Assembly: GCA_016463045.1 (NCBI GenBank)
Contig: JAEMSB010000066.1
Coordinates: forward strand, 1 to 13,016
Source of the DNA: Niveispirillum sp.
GTDB taxonomy: Bacteria; Pseudomonadota; Alphaproteobacteria; Azospirillales; Azospirillaceae
Direction of reading: 5' to 3'
DNA: 13,016 nt
The notes under the pieces are model-generated. The model was not told the origin of the DNA, made no database searches, and worked only from the letters and a program-made list of their open reading frames with translations. This document shows positions 6,890 to 13,016 of the stretch, one piece after another (the stretch's first letter is position 1; every line of letters starts with the position of its first letter). The translations under genes were made by a program, and so were the position numbers.

Positions 6890-7798
6890 TCAACCCTCCG
6901 CGATCACGGGATTAGCGATCTCGCCCACATGCTCGATGCCGGCCACCATGCGGTCGCCCGGCTTCAGGAAGATGCCGCGTGCCATGCCCACACCGGCGGG
7001 CGTGCCCGTGGCCAAAAGGTCGGTGGGGCGCAGTTCCAGCAGGCGAGACAGATAGGCGATCTGTTCGAATGTATTGAAGATCATGTCGCCGCTGGTCCCG
7101 TCCTGCATCATCTCTCCGTTCACCGAGAGGGTCAGGCGCAGGCGGTGCAGGTCAGGCACGCAGGATTTCGGCACGAACCAGGGGCCGACAGGCGTGAAAC
7201 TGTCAAAGCTCTTGCCACGGAACCAGTCATGGCTGAACGGGAAGTCGGTGCGCCGCGTCAGGTCGCGGGCGGAGATATCGTTGACCACGACATATCCCGC
7301 GACATGGTCCATGGCGCGTGCTTCCGGGATGCGTCGTCCGGCCTTGCCGATGACCACACCCAGTTCCACCTCCCAATCCACCTTCTGGCTTTCGGGCGGC
7401 AGAACCACGGGTTCATCGGGGCCGATGATGCTGGACTGGGACTTCATGAAGACGAACGGCGTGCTGTCCACCTTGGCAGCCAGTTTCGTCTCCATCTCCG
7501 CCGCATGCTCGATATAGTTCGATGCAGCACCGAAAATACGGAATGGCTGAAACGGTACCGCGGTGCGCGAAGCCTTTGTCAGCGTCACATTCCCCCGCCG
7601 CGCGCCATTGTCGGCGGCCACGGCCAGACGGTCGATGCGCGCCTCCAGATCGGTCCAGCGCCGGATAATGTCCGTTACCGACAGGCTGCCCACCTCACCC
7701 GCGTCGGGAAGGGCCGAGAGCAGTACGGCCCCTTCAGGCAGGACAAGTGCGGCCGGACCATCAGCATGTTCAAGCGTGGCAAGGGCATACCAGGACAT
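6890..7798 (-). CDS. fumarylacetoacetate hydrolase (FAH) family protein
   Basis: A 302-residue enzyme of the FAH superfamily, which hydrolyses, hydrates, decarboxylates or isomerises 2,4-dioxo acids and related enols. In the C-terminal domain the metal-binding residues are E143 and E145 (DWEVELG) and D174 (VVNDISARDLT). The lid dyad H98/E101 (NYIEHAAEM) corresponds to the His-Glu pair of FAHD1-type acylpyruvases, and the TGTPAGVG loop is at 264-271. The first 80 or so residues form an N-terminal domain as in longer family members. I chose the ATG at 7798 because AAGGGGG (7804-7810) lies five bases upstream; a frame running back to 7897 adds 33 residues without family character and no good ribosome site. 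It is the first gene of the operon. The exact reaction is uncertain: acylpyruvate hydrolase, hydratase (MhpD-like) or isomerase. Confidence 0.9.
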   Translation of the reverse strand: MSWYALATLEHADGPAALVLPEGAVLLSALPDAGEVGSLSVTDIIRRWTDLEARIDRLAVAADNGARRGNVTLTKASRTAVPFQPFRIFGAASNYIEHAAEMETKLAAKVDSTPFVFMKSQSSIIGPDEPVVLPPESQKVDWEVELGVVIGKAGRRIPEARAMDHVAGYVVVNDISARDLTRRTDFPFSHDWFRGKSFDSFTPVGPWFVPKSCVPDLHRLRLTLSVNGEMMQDGTSGDMIFNTFEQIAYLSRLLELRPTDLLATGTPAGVGMARGIFLKPGDRMVAGIEHVGEIANPVIAEG

Positions 7799-7896
7799 GA
7801 CTTCCCCCTTGGCCGCCCGGCCCTGCCGGCGGCGTGATTGGATCAAATGGGTGAGGTTGCGTGGGGGAAGTGTCGCGCCGTCACCCCAACGGAACA

Positions 7897-7936
7897 AGCA
7901 TAGGGATGCTATTGCGGACGGTGATTTTGTTATAAC
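7897..7936 (-). promoter_or_regulatory. candidate operator/promoter region of the FAH-ABC operon
   Basis: Two palindromes lie about 100-140 bases upstream of the FAH start. AGCAT-AGGG-ATGCT (7897-7910) is an inverted repeat with a four-base spacer. GTTATAAC (7929-7936) is a perfect 8-bp palindrome containing TATAAC, which could serve as a -10 box for leftward transcription. No convincing -35 was found for either TATAAC or the TATGCT inside the first repeat. They are suggested as regulator-binding sites only because they fall in the sole gap (7799-8033) upstream of the operon. Confidence 0.28.
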
Positions 7937-7972
7937 GGGTCAGAGCGCACGCCACCCGCGTGCTGAAATGCA

Positions 7973-8004
7973 AAAGGCCGGACAGCCATCGCCGTCCGGC
8001 CTTT
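7973..8004 (-). terminator. intrinsic terminator after fcl
   Basis: AAAGGCCGGAC (7973-7983) pairs perfectly with GTCCGGCCTTT (7994-8004), an 11-bp GC-rich stem around a 10-base loop. Read leftward it ends in TTTT, a short U-run, so it should stop transcripts coming from fcl, whose stop codon is 30 bases away. It separates the fucose genes from the FAH-ABC operon that continues on the same strand. Confidence 0.85.
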
Positions 8005-8033
8005 CAACAAATAATCTGGAAGGATCGCGGGGA

Positions 8034-9005
8034 TCAGATCCCGCGCAACCCGCCCTTGGCCCCCTCTTCCAGGAACCATTGATAGGTGAGGCGCAGTCCC
8101 TCAGCCAGACTGGTCCTGGCGGTCCAGCCCAGCTTGGCCAACTTGGAATTGTCCATCAGCTTGCGCGGGCTGCCGTCCGGCTTGGTCGCATCAAACACGA
8201 ACCGGCCCTGCCAGCCGACAGTAGCGGCCACCTGTTCGGCCAGCGTACGGATCGACACTTCCTGGCCGGTGCCGATATTCACATGGTCATAGCCACTGTA
8301 ATTCTTCAGCAGAAAGACCAAACCGTCGGCCAAGTCATCGACATAGAGGAACTCACGCAGCGGCTTACCAGTGCCCCAGATCGTGACCTCATTCAGCTTG
8401 TCGCGCTTGGCATCGTGCAACCGGGCCATCAGGGCCGGCAGGACATGACTGCCCTGGGGATGGAAGTTATCACCGATGCCGTAAAGATTGGTCGGCATGG
8501 CGGAGATATAGTCGCAGCCATGCTGCTTGCGATAGGCCTGGCACAGCTTGATGCCCGCGATCTTGGCGATCGCGTACCATTCATTGGTCGGCTCCAGCGG
8601 GCCGGTCAGCAGTGCATCCTCCGTCATCGGCTGCGGTGCCAGCTTCGGATAGATGCAGGAGGAGCCCAGGAACAGCAGCTTTTCCACATTGTTGCGGAAC
8701 GACGCCTGGATGATGTTCGTCTCGATCATCAGGTTGTCGTAGAGGAAATCTGCCGGATAGCTGTTATTGGCCAGGATACCGCCGACCTTGGCCGCCGCCA
8801 CCACGACGGCGTCCGGCTTGTTGGCGGCGACCCATTCCTCTACAGCGGCCTGACGGGTCAGGTCCAGCGTATCACGGCCGGCCGTGAGGATGGTGCAGCC
8901 TTCGGATTGCAGGCGGCGCACAACGCCGCCACCCACCATGCCACGATGGCCGGCGACCCAGACGCGCTTGCCCTTCAGATCATAGGGCTTCAGATCGCTC
9001 ATCAT
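8034..9005 (-). CDS. fcl: GDP-L-fucose synthase
   Basis: A 323-residue extended short-chain dehydrogenase that performs the epimerase-reductase step from GDP-4-keto-6-deoxy-mannose to GDP-L-fucose with NADPH. The nucleotide-binding loop is G19-HRG-MVG25. The catalytic residues are in GSSCIYPK (114-121, with S115/S116) and Y144-AIA-K148 (NEWYAIAKIAG). The LGSSCIYPK...QPMTEDALLTGPLEPTNEWYAIAKIAG block is highly characteristic of this enzyme. Two adjacent ATG codons (9005 and 9002) are possible starts; neither has a strong ribosome site. It lies downstream of gmd in the same direction, with a 131-base gap rich in stem-loops, and ends just before an intrinsic terminator. The product feeds fucosylated lipopolysaccharide O-chain or exopolysaccharide. 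Confidence 0.95.
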   Translation of the reverse strand: MMSDLKPYDLKGKRVWVAGHRGMVGGGVVRRLQSEGCTILTAGRDTLDLTRQAAVEEWVAANKPDAVVVAAAKVGGILANNSYPADFLYDNLMIETNIIQASFRNNVEKLLFLGSSCIYPKLAPQPMTEDALLTGPLEPTNEWYAIAKIAGIKLCQAYRKQHGCDYISAMPTNLYGIGDNFHPQGSHVLPALMARLHDAKRDKLNEVTIWGTGKPLREFLYVDDLADGLVFLLKNYSGYDHVNIGTGQEVSIRTLAEQVAATVGWQGRFVFDATKPDGSPRKLMDNSKLAKLGWTARTSLAEGLRLTYQWFLEEGAKGGLRGI

Positions 9006-9033
9006 ATGTTACTCTGCTCCCTCAAACGCCGGG

Positions 9034-9091
9034 CGGGTGCATCCGCACCCTTGGCTTTCACGGCACGTGCCGCGCGGCGGCGGTCGCCGCC
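9034..9091 (-). other. run of small stem-loops between gmd and fcl
   Basis: Three short inverted repeats follow one another: GGGTGC/GCACCC (9035-9050, 4-base loop), the perfect 12-base palindrome CGGCACGTGCCG (9061-9072), and GGCGGCG/CGCCGCC (9076-9091). With the larger hairpin at 9093-9122 they fill most of the intergenic space. They do not resemble a repeat family I can name. They may shape mRNA stability between the two genes. Confidence 0.45.
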
Positions 9092-9092
9092 G

Positions 9093-9122
9093 GCGTGGTT
9101 TCCGGCGGACCGGAGACCACGC
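9093..9122 (-). terminator. 13-bp hairpin 14 bases after the gmd stop, no U-tract
   Basis: GCGTGGTTTCCGG (9093-9105) pairs with CCGGAGACCACGC (9110-9122) around a four-base loop: 13 consecutive pairs including one T-G. Neither side is followed by a run of T, so full intrinsic termination is doubtful. Its place just after gmd suggests partial termination or protection of the gmd transcript 3' end, giving unequal gmd and fcl levels. Confidence 0.5.
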
Positions 9123-9136
9123 TGACTCACAGTCCA

Positions 9137-10177
9137 TCAGGCCAGCAGCTTCACGTCGGATTGAACCATGTCCTTCACCAGATCGGTGAAGGAGGTGGTG
9201 TGGGTCCAACCCAGCTTTTCCTTGGCCTTGGCCGGATCACCCAGCAGCAGGTCAACCTCGGTCGGACGGAAATAGCGCGGGTCGATGCGGACCAGGACAG
9301 CGCCGGTGGCGGCGTCGCGGCCGATCTCGTCCACGCCCTCTCCGCTCCATTCGATATTCTTGCCGACATGGCCGAAGGCGCGTTCAACGAATTCGCGCAC
9401 CGTATGCGTCTCACCGGTCGCCAGCACGAAATCCTCAGCCTTTTCCTGCTGCAGGATGCGCCACATGCCCTCAACATAATCGCGGGCATGGCCCCAGTCG
9501 CGCTTGGCATCCAGGTTGCCCAGATACAGGCAATCCTGCTTGCCATGATGGATGGCGGCCACGGCGCGCGTGATCTTGCGCGTCACAAAGGTTTCGCCGC
9601 GGATCGGGCTTTCATGGTTGAACAGGATGCCGTTGCTGGCATGCATGCCATAGGCCTCGCGGTAATTCACCGTGATCCAGTAGGCGTAGAGCTTGGCGGC
9701 GGCATAGGGGCTGCGCGGATAGAAGGGCGTCGTTTCCCGCTGCGGCGTCTCCTGCACCAGACCGTAGAGTTCCGACGTGGAGGCCTGATAGAAGCGGGTC
9801 TTTTCTTCCAGCTTCAGGATACGGATGGCCTCCAGCAGGCGCAGCGTGCCGATGCCGTCGGCATTGGCGGTATATTCCGGTGTCTCGAAGCTGACCTGCA
9901 CATGCGACTGGGCGGCCAGATTGTAGATCTCGTCCGGCTGCGTCTCCTGCACGATGCGGATAAGGTTGGTGCTGTCGGTCAGGTCGCCATAATGCAGCTG
10001 GAACCGCACATCCTTTTCATGGATGTCCTGATACAGGTGATCGATGCGGGCCGTGTTCAGCGAGGAGGAGCGGCGCTTCAGACCATGGACGATGTAGCCC
10101 TTGGACAGCAGCAGTTCCGACAGATAGGCACCATCCTGGCCGGTGACGCCGGTGATCAAGGCAACCTTACGCGACAT
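9137..10177 (-). CDS. gmd: GDP-mannose 4,6-dehydratase
   Basis: A 346-residue extended short-chain dehydrogenase that converts GDP-D-mannose to GDP-4-keto-6-deoxy-D-mannose, the first step to GDP-L-fucose and related 6-deoxy sugars. Visible motifs are the NADP-binding loop G10-VTG-QDG16, RRSSSLNTARIDHLY (36-49), the catalytic threonine in ASTSELYG (T134, with S135/E136) and Y158-AAA-K162 (SPYAAAKLYAYW). Length is normal for the family. The ATG at 10177 has a GGAGAG site about seven bases upstream. The gene is followed by fcl on the same strand, which makes GDP-L-fucose the likely end product, and preceded by a glycosyltransferase gene across a 132-base gap. Confidence 0.96.
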   Translation of the reverse strand: MSRKVALITGVTGQDGAYLSELLLSKGYIVHGLKRRSSSLNTARIDHLYQDIHEKDVRFQLHYGDLTDSTNLIRIVQETQPDEIYNLAAQSHVQVSFETPEYTANADGIGTLRLLEAIRILKLEEKTRFYQASTSELYGLVQETPQRETTPFYPRSPYAAAKLYAYWITVNYREAYGMHASNGILFNHESPIRGETFVTRKITRAVAAIHHGKQDCLYLGNLDAKRDWGHARDYVEGMWRILQQEKAEDFVLATGETHTVREFVERAFGHVGKNIEWSGEGVDEIGRDAATGAVLVRIDPRYFRPTEVDLLLGDPAKAKEKLGWTHTTSFTDLVKDMVQSDVKLLA

Positions 10178-10309
10178 GCTTCTACTCTCCGGGGCGATGG
10201 TTGGCCCACCGCCGTTAAAGGAACCGCCTGACCGCCCCGCCAGCGGCGAACAAACCGTGCTTCTACCGCGTCGCGGCAGAATTGTGAACCCGCGCCGAAC
10301 GCGAAGCCG

Positions 10310-11407
10310 TTACGCCCCCAGTGTCTCCAGCGCCTGGAACACCGCGTCGGTATCGCCGACATCCGTGCGGATATAGCGCTGGCCCTCGCGCTGACCCTCG
10401 CGGCAGATCAGGTCCACGTCAGATTCCAGCGAGCCGATATAGAGCACATCCTTGCCCGACGCGATGCAGCCATAGGTCTTGGACGGAATGACATAGGCCA
10501 CAAACCCGTCGCGCAGCGTGATCAGATGCGCATCGGGCGTGACCAGCAGGCGGCCCAGATCGCCGAACGGCACGGGGCGGCCACGCGCTACCGGCAGCCC
10601 CTCATCCTTCAAACGCTGTTCCACCACATCGGCCCCGGCCCCGATGGCGTTCAGCCACAGGCCGACCGTACCGCTGCCCGTCCGGTGATGGCGGATATAG
10701 GCGTCGATGAAGGTGTCGGTATCGTGCGCCACACCCCAATTGCCGGAATAGAGCAGGATTTTCTTGCCCGCCAGTTCCGCCGGGACAGCCAGCGGCACCT
10801 CATCGCCTGTCAGTTCCACGGGCGGCGGATCACGCTTCAGCACAATATTGCCGGCGGGGATGCCATACCGGCGCAGCAGGCGGACCTGATCCTCTCCCGA
10901 CGCCTCAAACATCTGCACCCGCCGGCGCAGCCAGATGGTCAGGGCCAGGGCCGCGTCCAGAACCTTGGAAGGTGTCGTACGCGAGGCGATCAGGCATTCG
11001 GGATGGAAGTCCGCGATCCGATAGATCAGCTTTTTGCGCAGCAAGACATTCAGCGGCACCAGGAAATGCAGCAGGAACGGCGGCGATCCGGTGAACAGAA
11101 CCTCATCCGCCGCCGACAGGTATTTCCAGGCCCGGCTGATCAGCATGGCATTGGTGCGCACGGTCCAGGCTAGACGCCGGCCCAGGCTGGCGCGGTCCAG
11201 CGGCGGGGCCGGCAGGCGCAGGGTGCGGACGGTGCCAGGGCCGACCGCTTCTTCGGTCAGACTGGCCTCCTGACCCGAGGTCAGGCCCACCAGCGTGACG
11301 TCATAGCCAAGGGCCGCGCGTTCACGGCAATGCATCACGGCATATTGGCCGACGGCGCCGAAATCGGGCGGCAGCCAGTCGCACAGGTAAACAAGCTTGG
11401 TCATCAT
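10310..11407 (-). CDS. GT-B glycosyltransferase, GT4/WbuB-like
   Basis: A protein of about 365 residues with two-lobed GT-B architecture. The N-terminal half opens MTKLVYLCDWLPPDFGAVGQY, typical of an acceptor-binding Rossmann domain. The C-terminal half carries ILLYSGNWGVAHDTDTF, then VTPDAHLITLRDGFVAYVIPSKTYGCIASGKDVLYIG, the nucleotide-sugar site found in WbuB-like GT4 enzymes. In that site the E of the EX7E motif seems replaced (VIPSKTYGCIASGK), as is common in this subgroup. It probably transfers a sugar from a nucleotide donor to a lipid-linked glycan on the cytoplasmic side; the neighbouring gmd and fcl hint at a fucose-containing polysaccharide, but the donor is unproved. TTG 11410, ATG 11407 and ATG 11404 are alternative starts, none with a clear Shine-Dalgarno. 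Confidence 0.85.
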   Translation of the reverse strand: MMTKLVYLCDWLPPDFGAVGQYAVMHCRERAALGYDVTLVGLTSGQEASLTEEAVGPGTVRTLRLPAPPLDRASLGRRLAWTVRTNAMLISRAWKYLSAADEVLFTGSPPFLLHFLVPLNVLLRKKLIYRIADFHPECLIASRTTPSKVLDAALALTIWLRRRVQMFEASGEDQVRLLRRYGIPAGNIVLKRDPPPVELTGDEVPLAVPAELAGKKILLYSGNWGVAHDTDTFIDAYIRHHRTGSGTVGLWLNAIGAGADVVEQRLKDEGLPVARGRPVPFGDLGRLLVTPDAHLITLRDGFVAYVIPSKTYGCIASGKDVLYIGSLESDVDLICREGQREGQRYIRTDVGDTDAVFQALETLGA

Positions 11408-11462
11408 CAACCGGATCGGGGTCGGTACAAGCGCGGCATTGACTGCGAAAGCGGCACGGCTG

Positions 11463-13016
11463 TCAATCCGCCCCGCTCGCCGGGCTGCCCCCCGCGCTGG
11501 TACCGGAACCTTCGGACAGAAGATGCGTTGCCTCCGCCTTTGCCCGCGCAGTATCGGCGGTGAAGATCACCGGCCCCTTGCGGTGACGCAGGCCCAGTCC
11601 GCGCAGCACGCCCAGCGGTTGGCGCTGCACCCCCGCCATCACTACATGCGCGCCCCGCTTGCCCGCGCGCGCCACCAGGGTGGACAAGGCGTCGGCACCC
11701 GTGGCGTCCAGCATGGGCACCGCATTCATATCCAGGATCAGGACACGTGGCGCGCCACCGGTGCGGTCCAGCACATCCAGCAGCTTGCGTGCCGCCCCAA
11801 AGAAGATCGGTCCGTCAATTCGGTAAAGGGCGGCCCCTGCCGGCAGACCCTTGGCAAGGCCCGGCTGCTCCCCGCTGTCGGACACGGCCACGCTTTCCGA
11901 CATACGGTGCATGAACAGCACAGCCGCCAGCAGCACCCCGACCTCAATGGCCACCGTCAGGTCGATGGCGATGGTCAGGGTGAAGGTGGTGACCAGAAGC
12001 ACCCGGTCGCTGACCGGGGCCGTGCGCAGGGCATGCAGGAACCGTCCGGCATCGCTCATGTTCCAGGCCACCACCACCAGCACGGCGGCCAGCACCGCCA
12101 GCGGCACAAAGGCGGCAAGCCCGCTGAAGGCCAGCATGAACAGCAGCAGGAAGGCGGCGTGCAGCATGCCGGCGACCGGCGACCGCGCGCCGGAGCGGAT
12201 ATTGGTGACGGTGCGGGCAATGGCCCCCGTGGCCGGCAGCCCACCGACCAGGGCCGACGCCGTATTGGCCACACCCTGGGCCAGTAATTCGGCATTGGGC
12301 CGGTGCCGCCGGCCCGTCATGCCATCCGCCACGACCGCCGACAGCAGCGACTCGACCCCTGCCAGAAAGGCGATGGTCAATGCTGCGGGCAGCAGGGTAC
12401 GGAGCTTCACCCATGTAATATCCGGCATTACCGGCATCGGCAGATGATCAGGGATGCCGCCGAATTTTGAACCGATGGTTTCCACCGGCAGACCAAGGGC
12501 GAAGGCCGCGACGGAGCCCAGCACGACCGCGACCAGAAACCCCGGTATCTTGGGCGCCCAGCGGCGCAGGCCCAGGATCAGGGCCAATGCCCCCAGCCCG
12601 ACCAGCGCCGCCACACCCACCGTGTCGCGCGCGGCCCAGAAGGCAGGCCATTTATCAATGAACTCCGCCGGGACCACCCCCATCGACAGGCCCAGCAGGT
12701 CCTTGATCTGGCTGGAGAAGATGATAACGGCAATCCCGGCGGTGAAGCCGGTCACCACGGGCTCCGGGATATATTTGATCCACTGCCCCAGGCGCAGCAG
12801 CGCAGCGGCAACAAGGATGATGCCTGCCATCAGGGTCGCCAGCACCAGGCCATCATAGCCATGCTGGTTGATCACCCCGACCACCACGACGACAAACGCC
12901 CCCGTCGGCCCCCCGATCTGCACCCGGCTGCCGCCCAACGCCGAAATCAGGAACCCCGCCACCACGGCGGTGACCAACCCCTTGTCCGGCGTCGTGCCCG
13001 ACGCAATGGCCAGTGC
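11463..13016 (-). CDS. SulP family inorganic anion transporter with C-terminal STAS domain (5' end outside window)
   Basis: At least 517 codons of a SulP/SLC26-type inner-membrane transporter are visible; the gene enters from the right edge. The partial N-terminus reads ALAIASGTTPDKGLVTAVVAGF, matching the conserved first-helix region of SulP proteins, so about the first 30-50 residues are missing; an internal TTG at 12977 is not the real start. The membrane domain (FLAGVESLLSAVVADGMTGRRHRPNAELLAQGVANTASALVGGLPATGAIARTVTNI region) carries the family's substrate-site helices. The last 120 residues form a STAS domain (YRIDGPIFFGAARKLLDVL...LILDMNAVPMLDATGADALSTL). Relatives move sulfate, bicarbonate, chloride or dicarboxylates; which one cannot be told. 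The glycosyltransferase gene follows after about 55 bases, with no evident terminator between. Confidence 0.93.
   Translation of the reverse strand, partial: ALAIASGTTPDKGLVTAVVAGFLISALGGSRVQIGGPTGAFVVVVVGVINQHGYDGLVLATLMAGIILVAAALLRLGQWIKYIPEPVVTGFTAGIAVIIFSSQIKDLLGLSMGVVPAEFIDKWPAFWAARDTVGVAALVGLGALALILGLRRWAPKIPGFLVAVVLGSVAAFALGLPVETIGSKFGGIPDHLPMPVMPDITWVKLRTLLPAALTIAFLAGVESLLSAVVADGMTGRRHRPNAELLAQGVANTASALVGGLPATGAIARTVTNIRSGARSPVAGMLHAAFLLLFMLAFSGLAAFVPLAVLAAVLVVVAWNMSDAGRFLHALRTAPVSDRVLLVTTFTLTIAIDLTVAIEVGVLLAAVLFMHRMSESVAVSDSGEQPGLAKGLPAGAALYRIDGPIFFGAARKLLDVLDRTGGAPRVLILDMNAVPMLDATGADALSTLVARAGKRGAHVVMAGVQRQPLGVLRGLGLRHRKGPVIFTADTARAKAEATHLLSEGSGTSAGGSPASGAD

Noticed and set aside
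7563..9125. Long plus-strand open frame (520 codons) across the FAH start, the terminator and fcl
   Set aside because: It runs through an intrinsic terminator and opposite fcl, and it has no recognisable domain. It is a by-product of high GC content.
10178..10309. Possible promoter between the glycosyltransferase and gmd
   Set aside because: Only a short CCGCG/CGCGG repeat and scattered weak boxes are visible, with no -35/-10 pair at proper spacing.
1..13016. CRISPR array, tRNA, insertion sequence or prophage remnants
   Set aside because: No evenly spaced direct repeats, cloverleaf-like segments, transposase motifs or terminal inverted repeats were seen when reading both strands.

Overview
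The window is GC-rich DNA with dense, mostly minus-strand genes. Gene content (a NitT/TauT-type ABC importer beside aromatic-type catabolic enzymes, GDP-fucose synthesis genes, a SulP-STAS transporter) and protein style suggest a chromosomal segment of an environmental alphaproteobacterium, possibly of the Azospirillum/Niveispirillum kind. That placement is inference from style only; no rRNA or other marker gene is present.

Left edge (1-2001): a GNAT acetyltransferase, cut by the window start, points left, and an MFS exporter-type transporter (748-2001) points right. The 440-base gap between them is not empty. It holds a strong hairpin that can pair with the Shine-Dalgarno of a 25-codon reading frame (494-571), followed by a second hairpin (580-609). 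Together they look like a structured leader upstream of the transporter gene.

Centre (2008-7798): seven minus-strand genes lie so close together that they almost certainly form one operon. In transcription order they are a fumarylacetoacetate hydrolase (FAH) family enzyme, a lipoprotein solute-binding protein, a one-domain VOC/extradiol-dioxygenase-like protein, an ABC permease, an ABC ATPase, an alpha/beta hydrolase and a GhrA-type 2-hydroxyacid dehydrogenase. Enzyme genes are interleaved with importer genes, and several junctions overlap (ATGA, 19 bases). The set reads as 'import a small organic acid or aromatic compound, cleave it, hydrolyse it, reduce a 2-oxo acid product'. The substrate is unknown, and no regulator or ring hydroxylase is present. 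This is the most interesting system in the window.

Right part (8034-13016): after a clear intrinsic terminator, the minus strand carries fcl (GDP-L-fucose synthase), gmd (GDP-mannose 4,6-dehydratase), a GT-B glycosyltransferase and a SulP-STAS anion transporter cut by the right edge. gmd and fcl together convert GDP-mannose to GDP-L-fucose, and the glycosyltransferase probably works in the same polysaccharide pathway. The gmd-fcl gap is filled with consecutive stem-loops. No tRNA, rRNA, CRISPR array or insertion sequence was seen.
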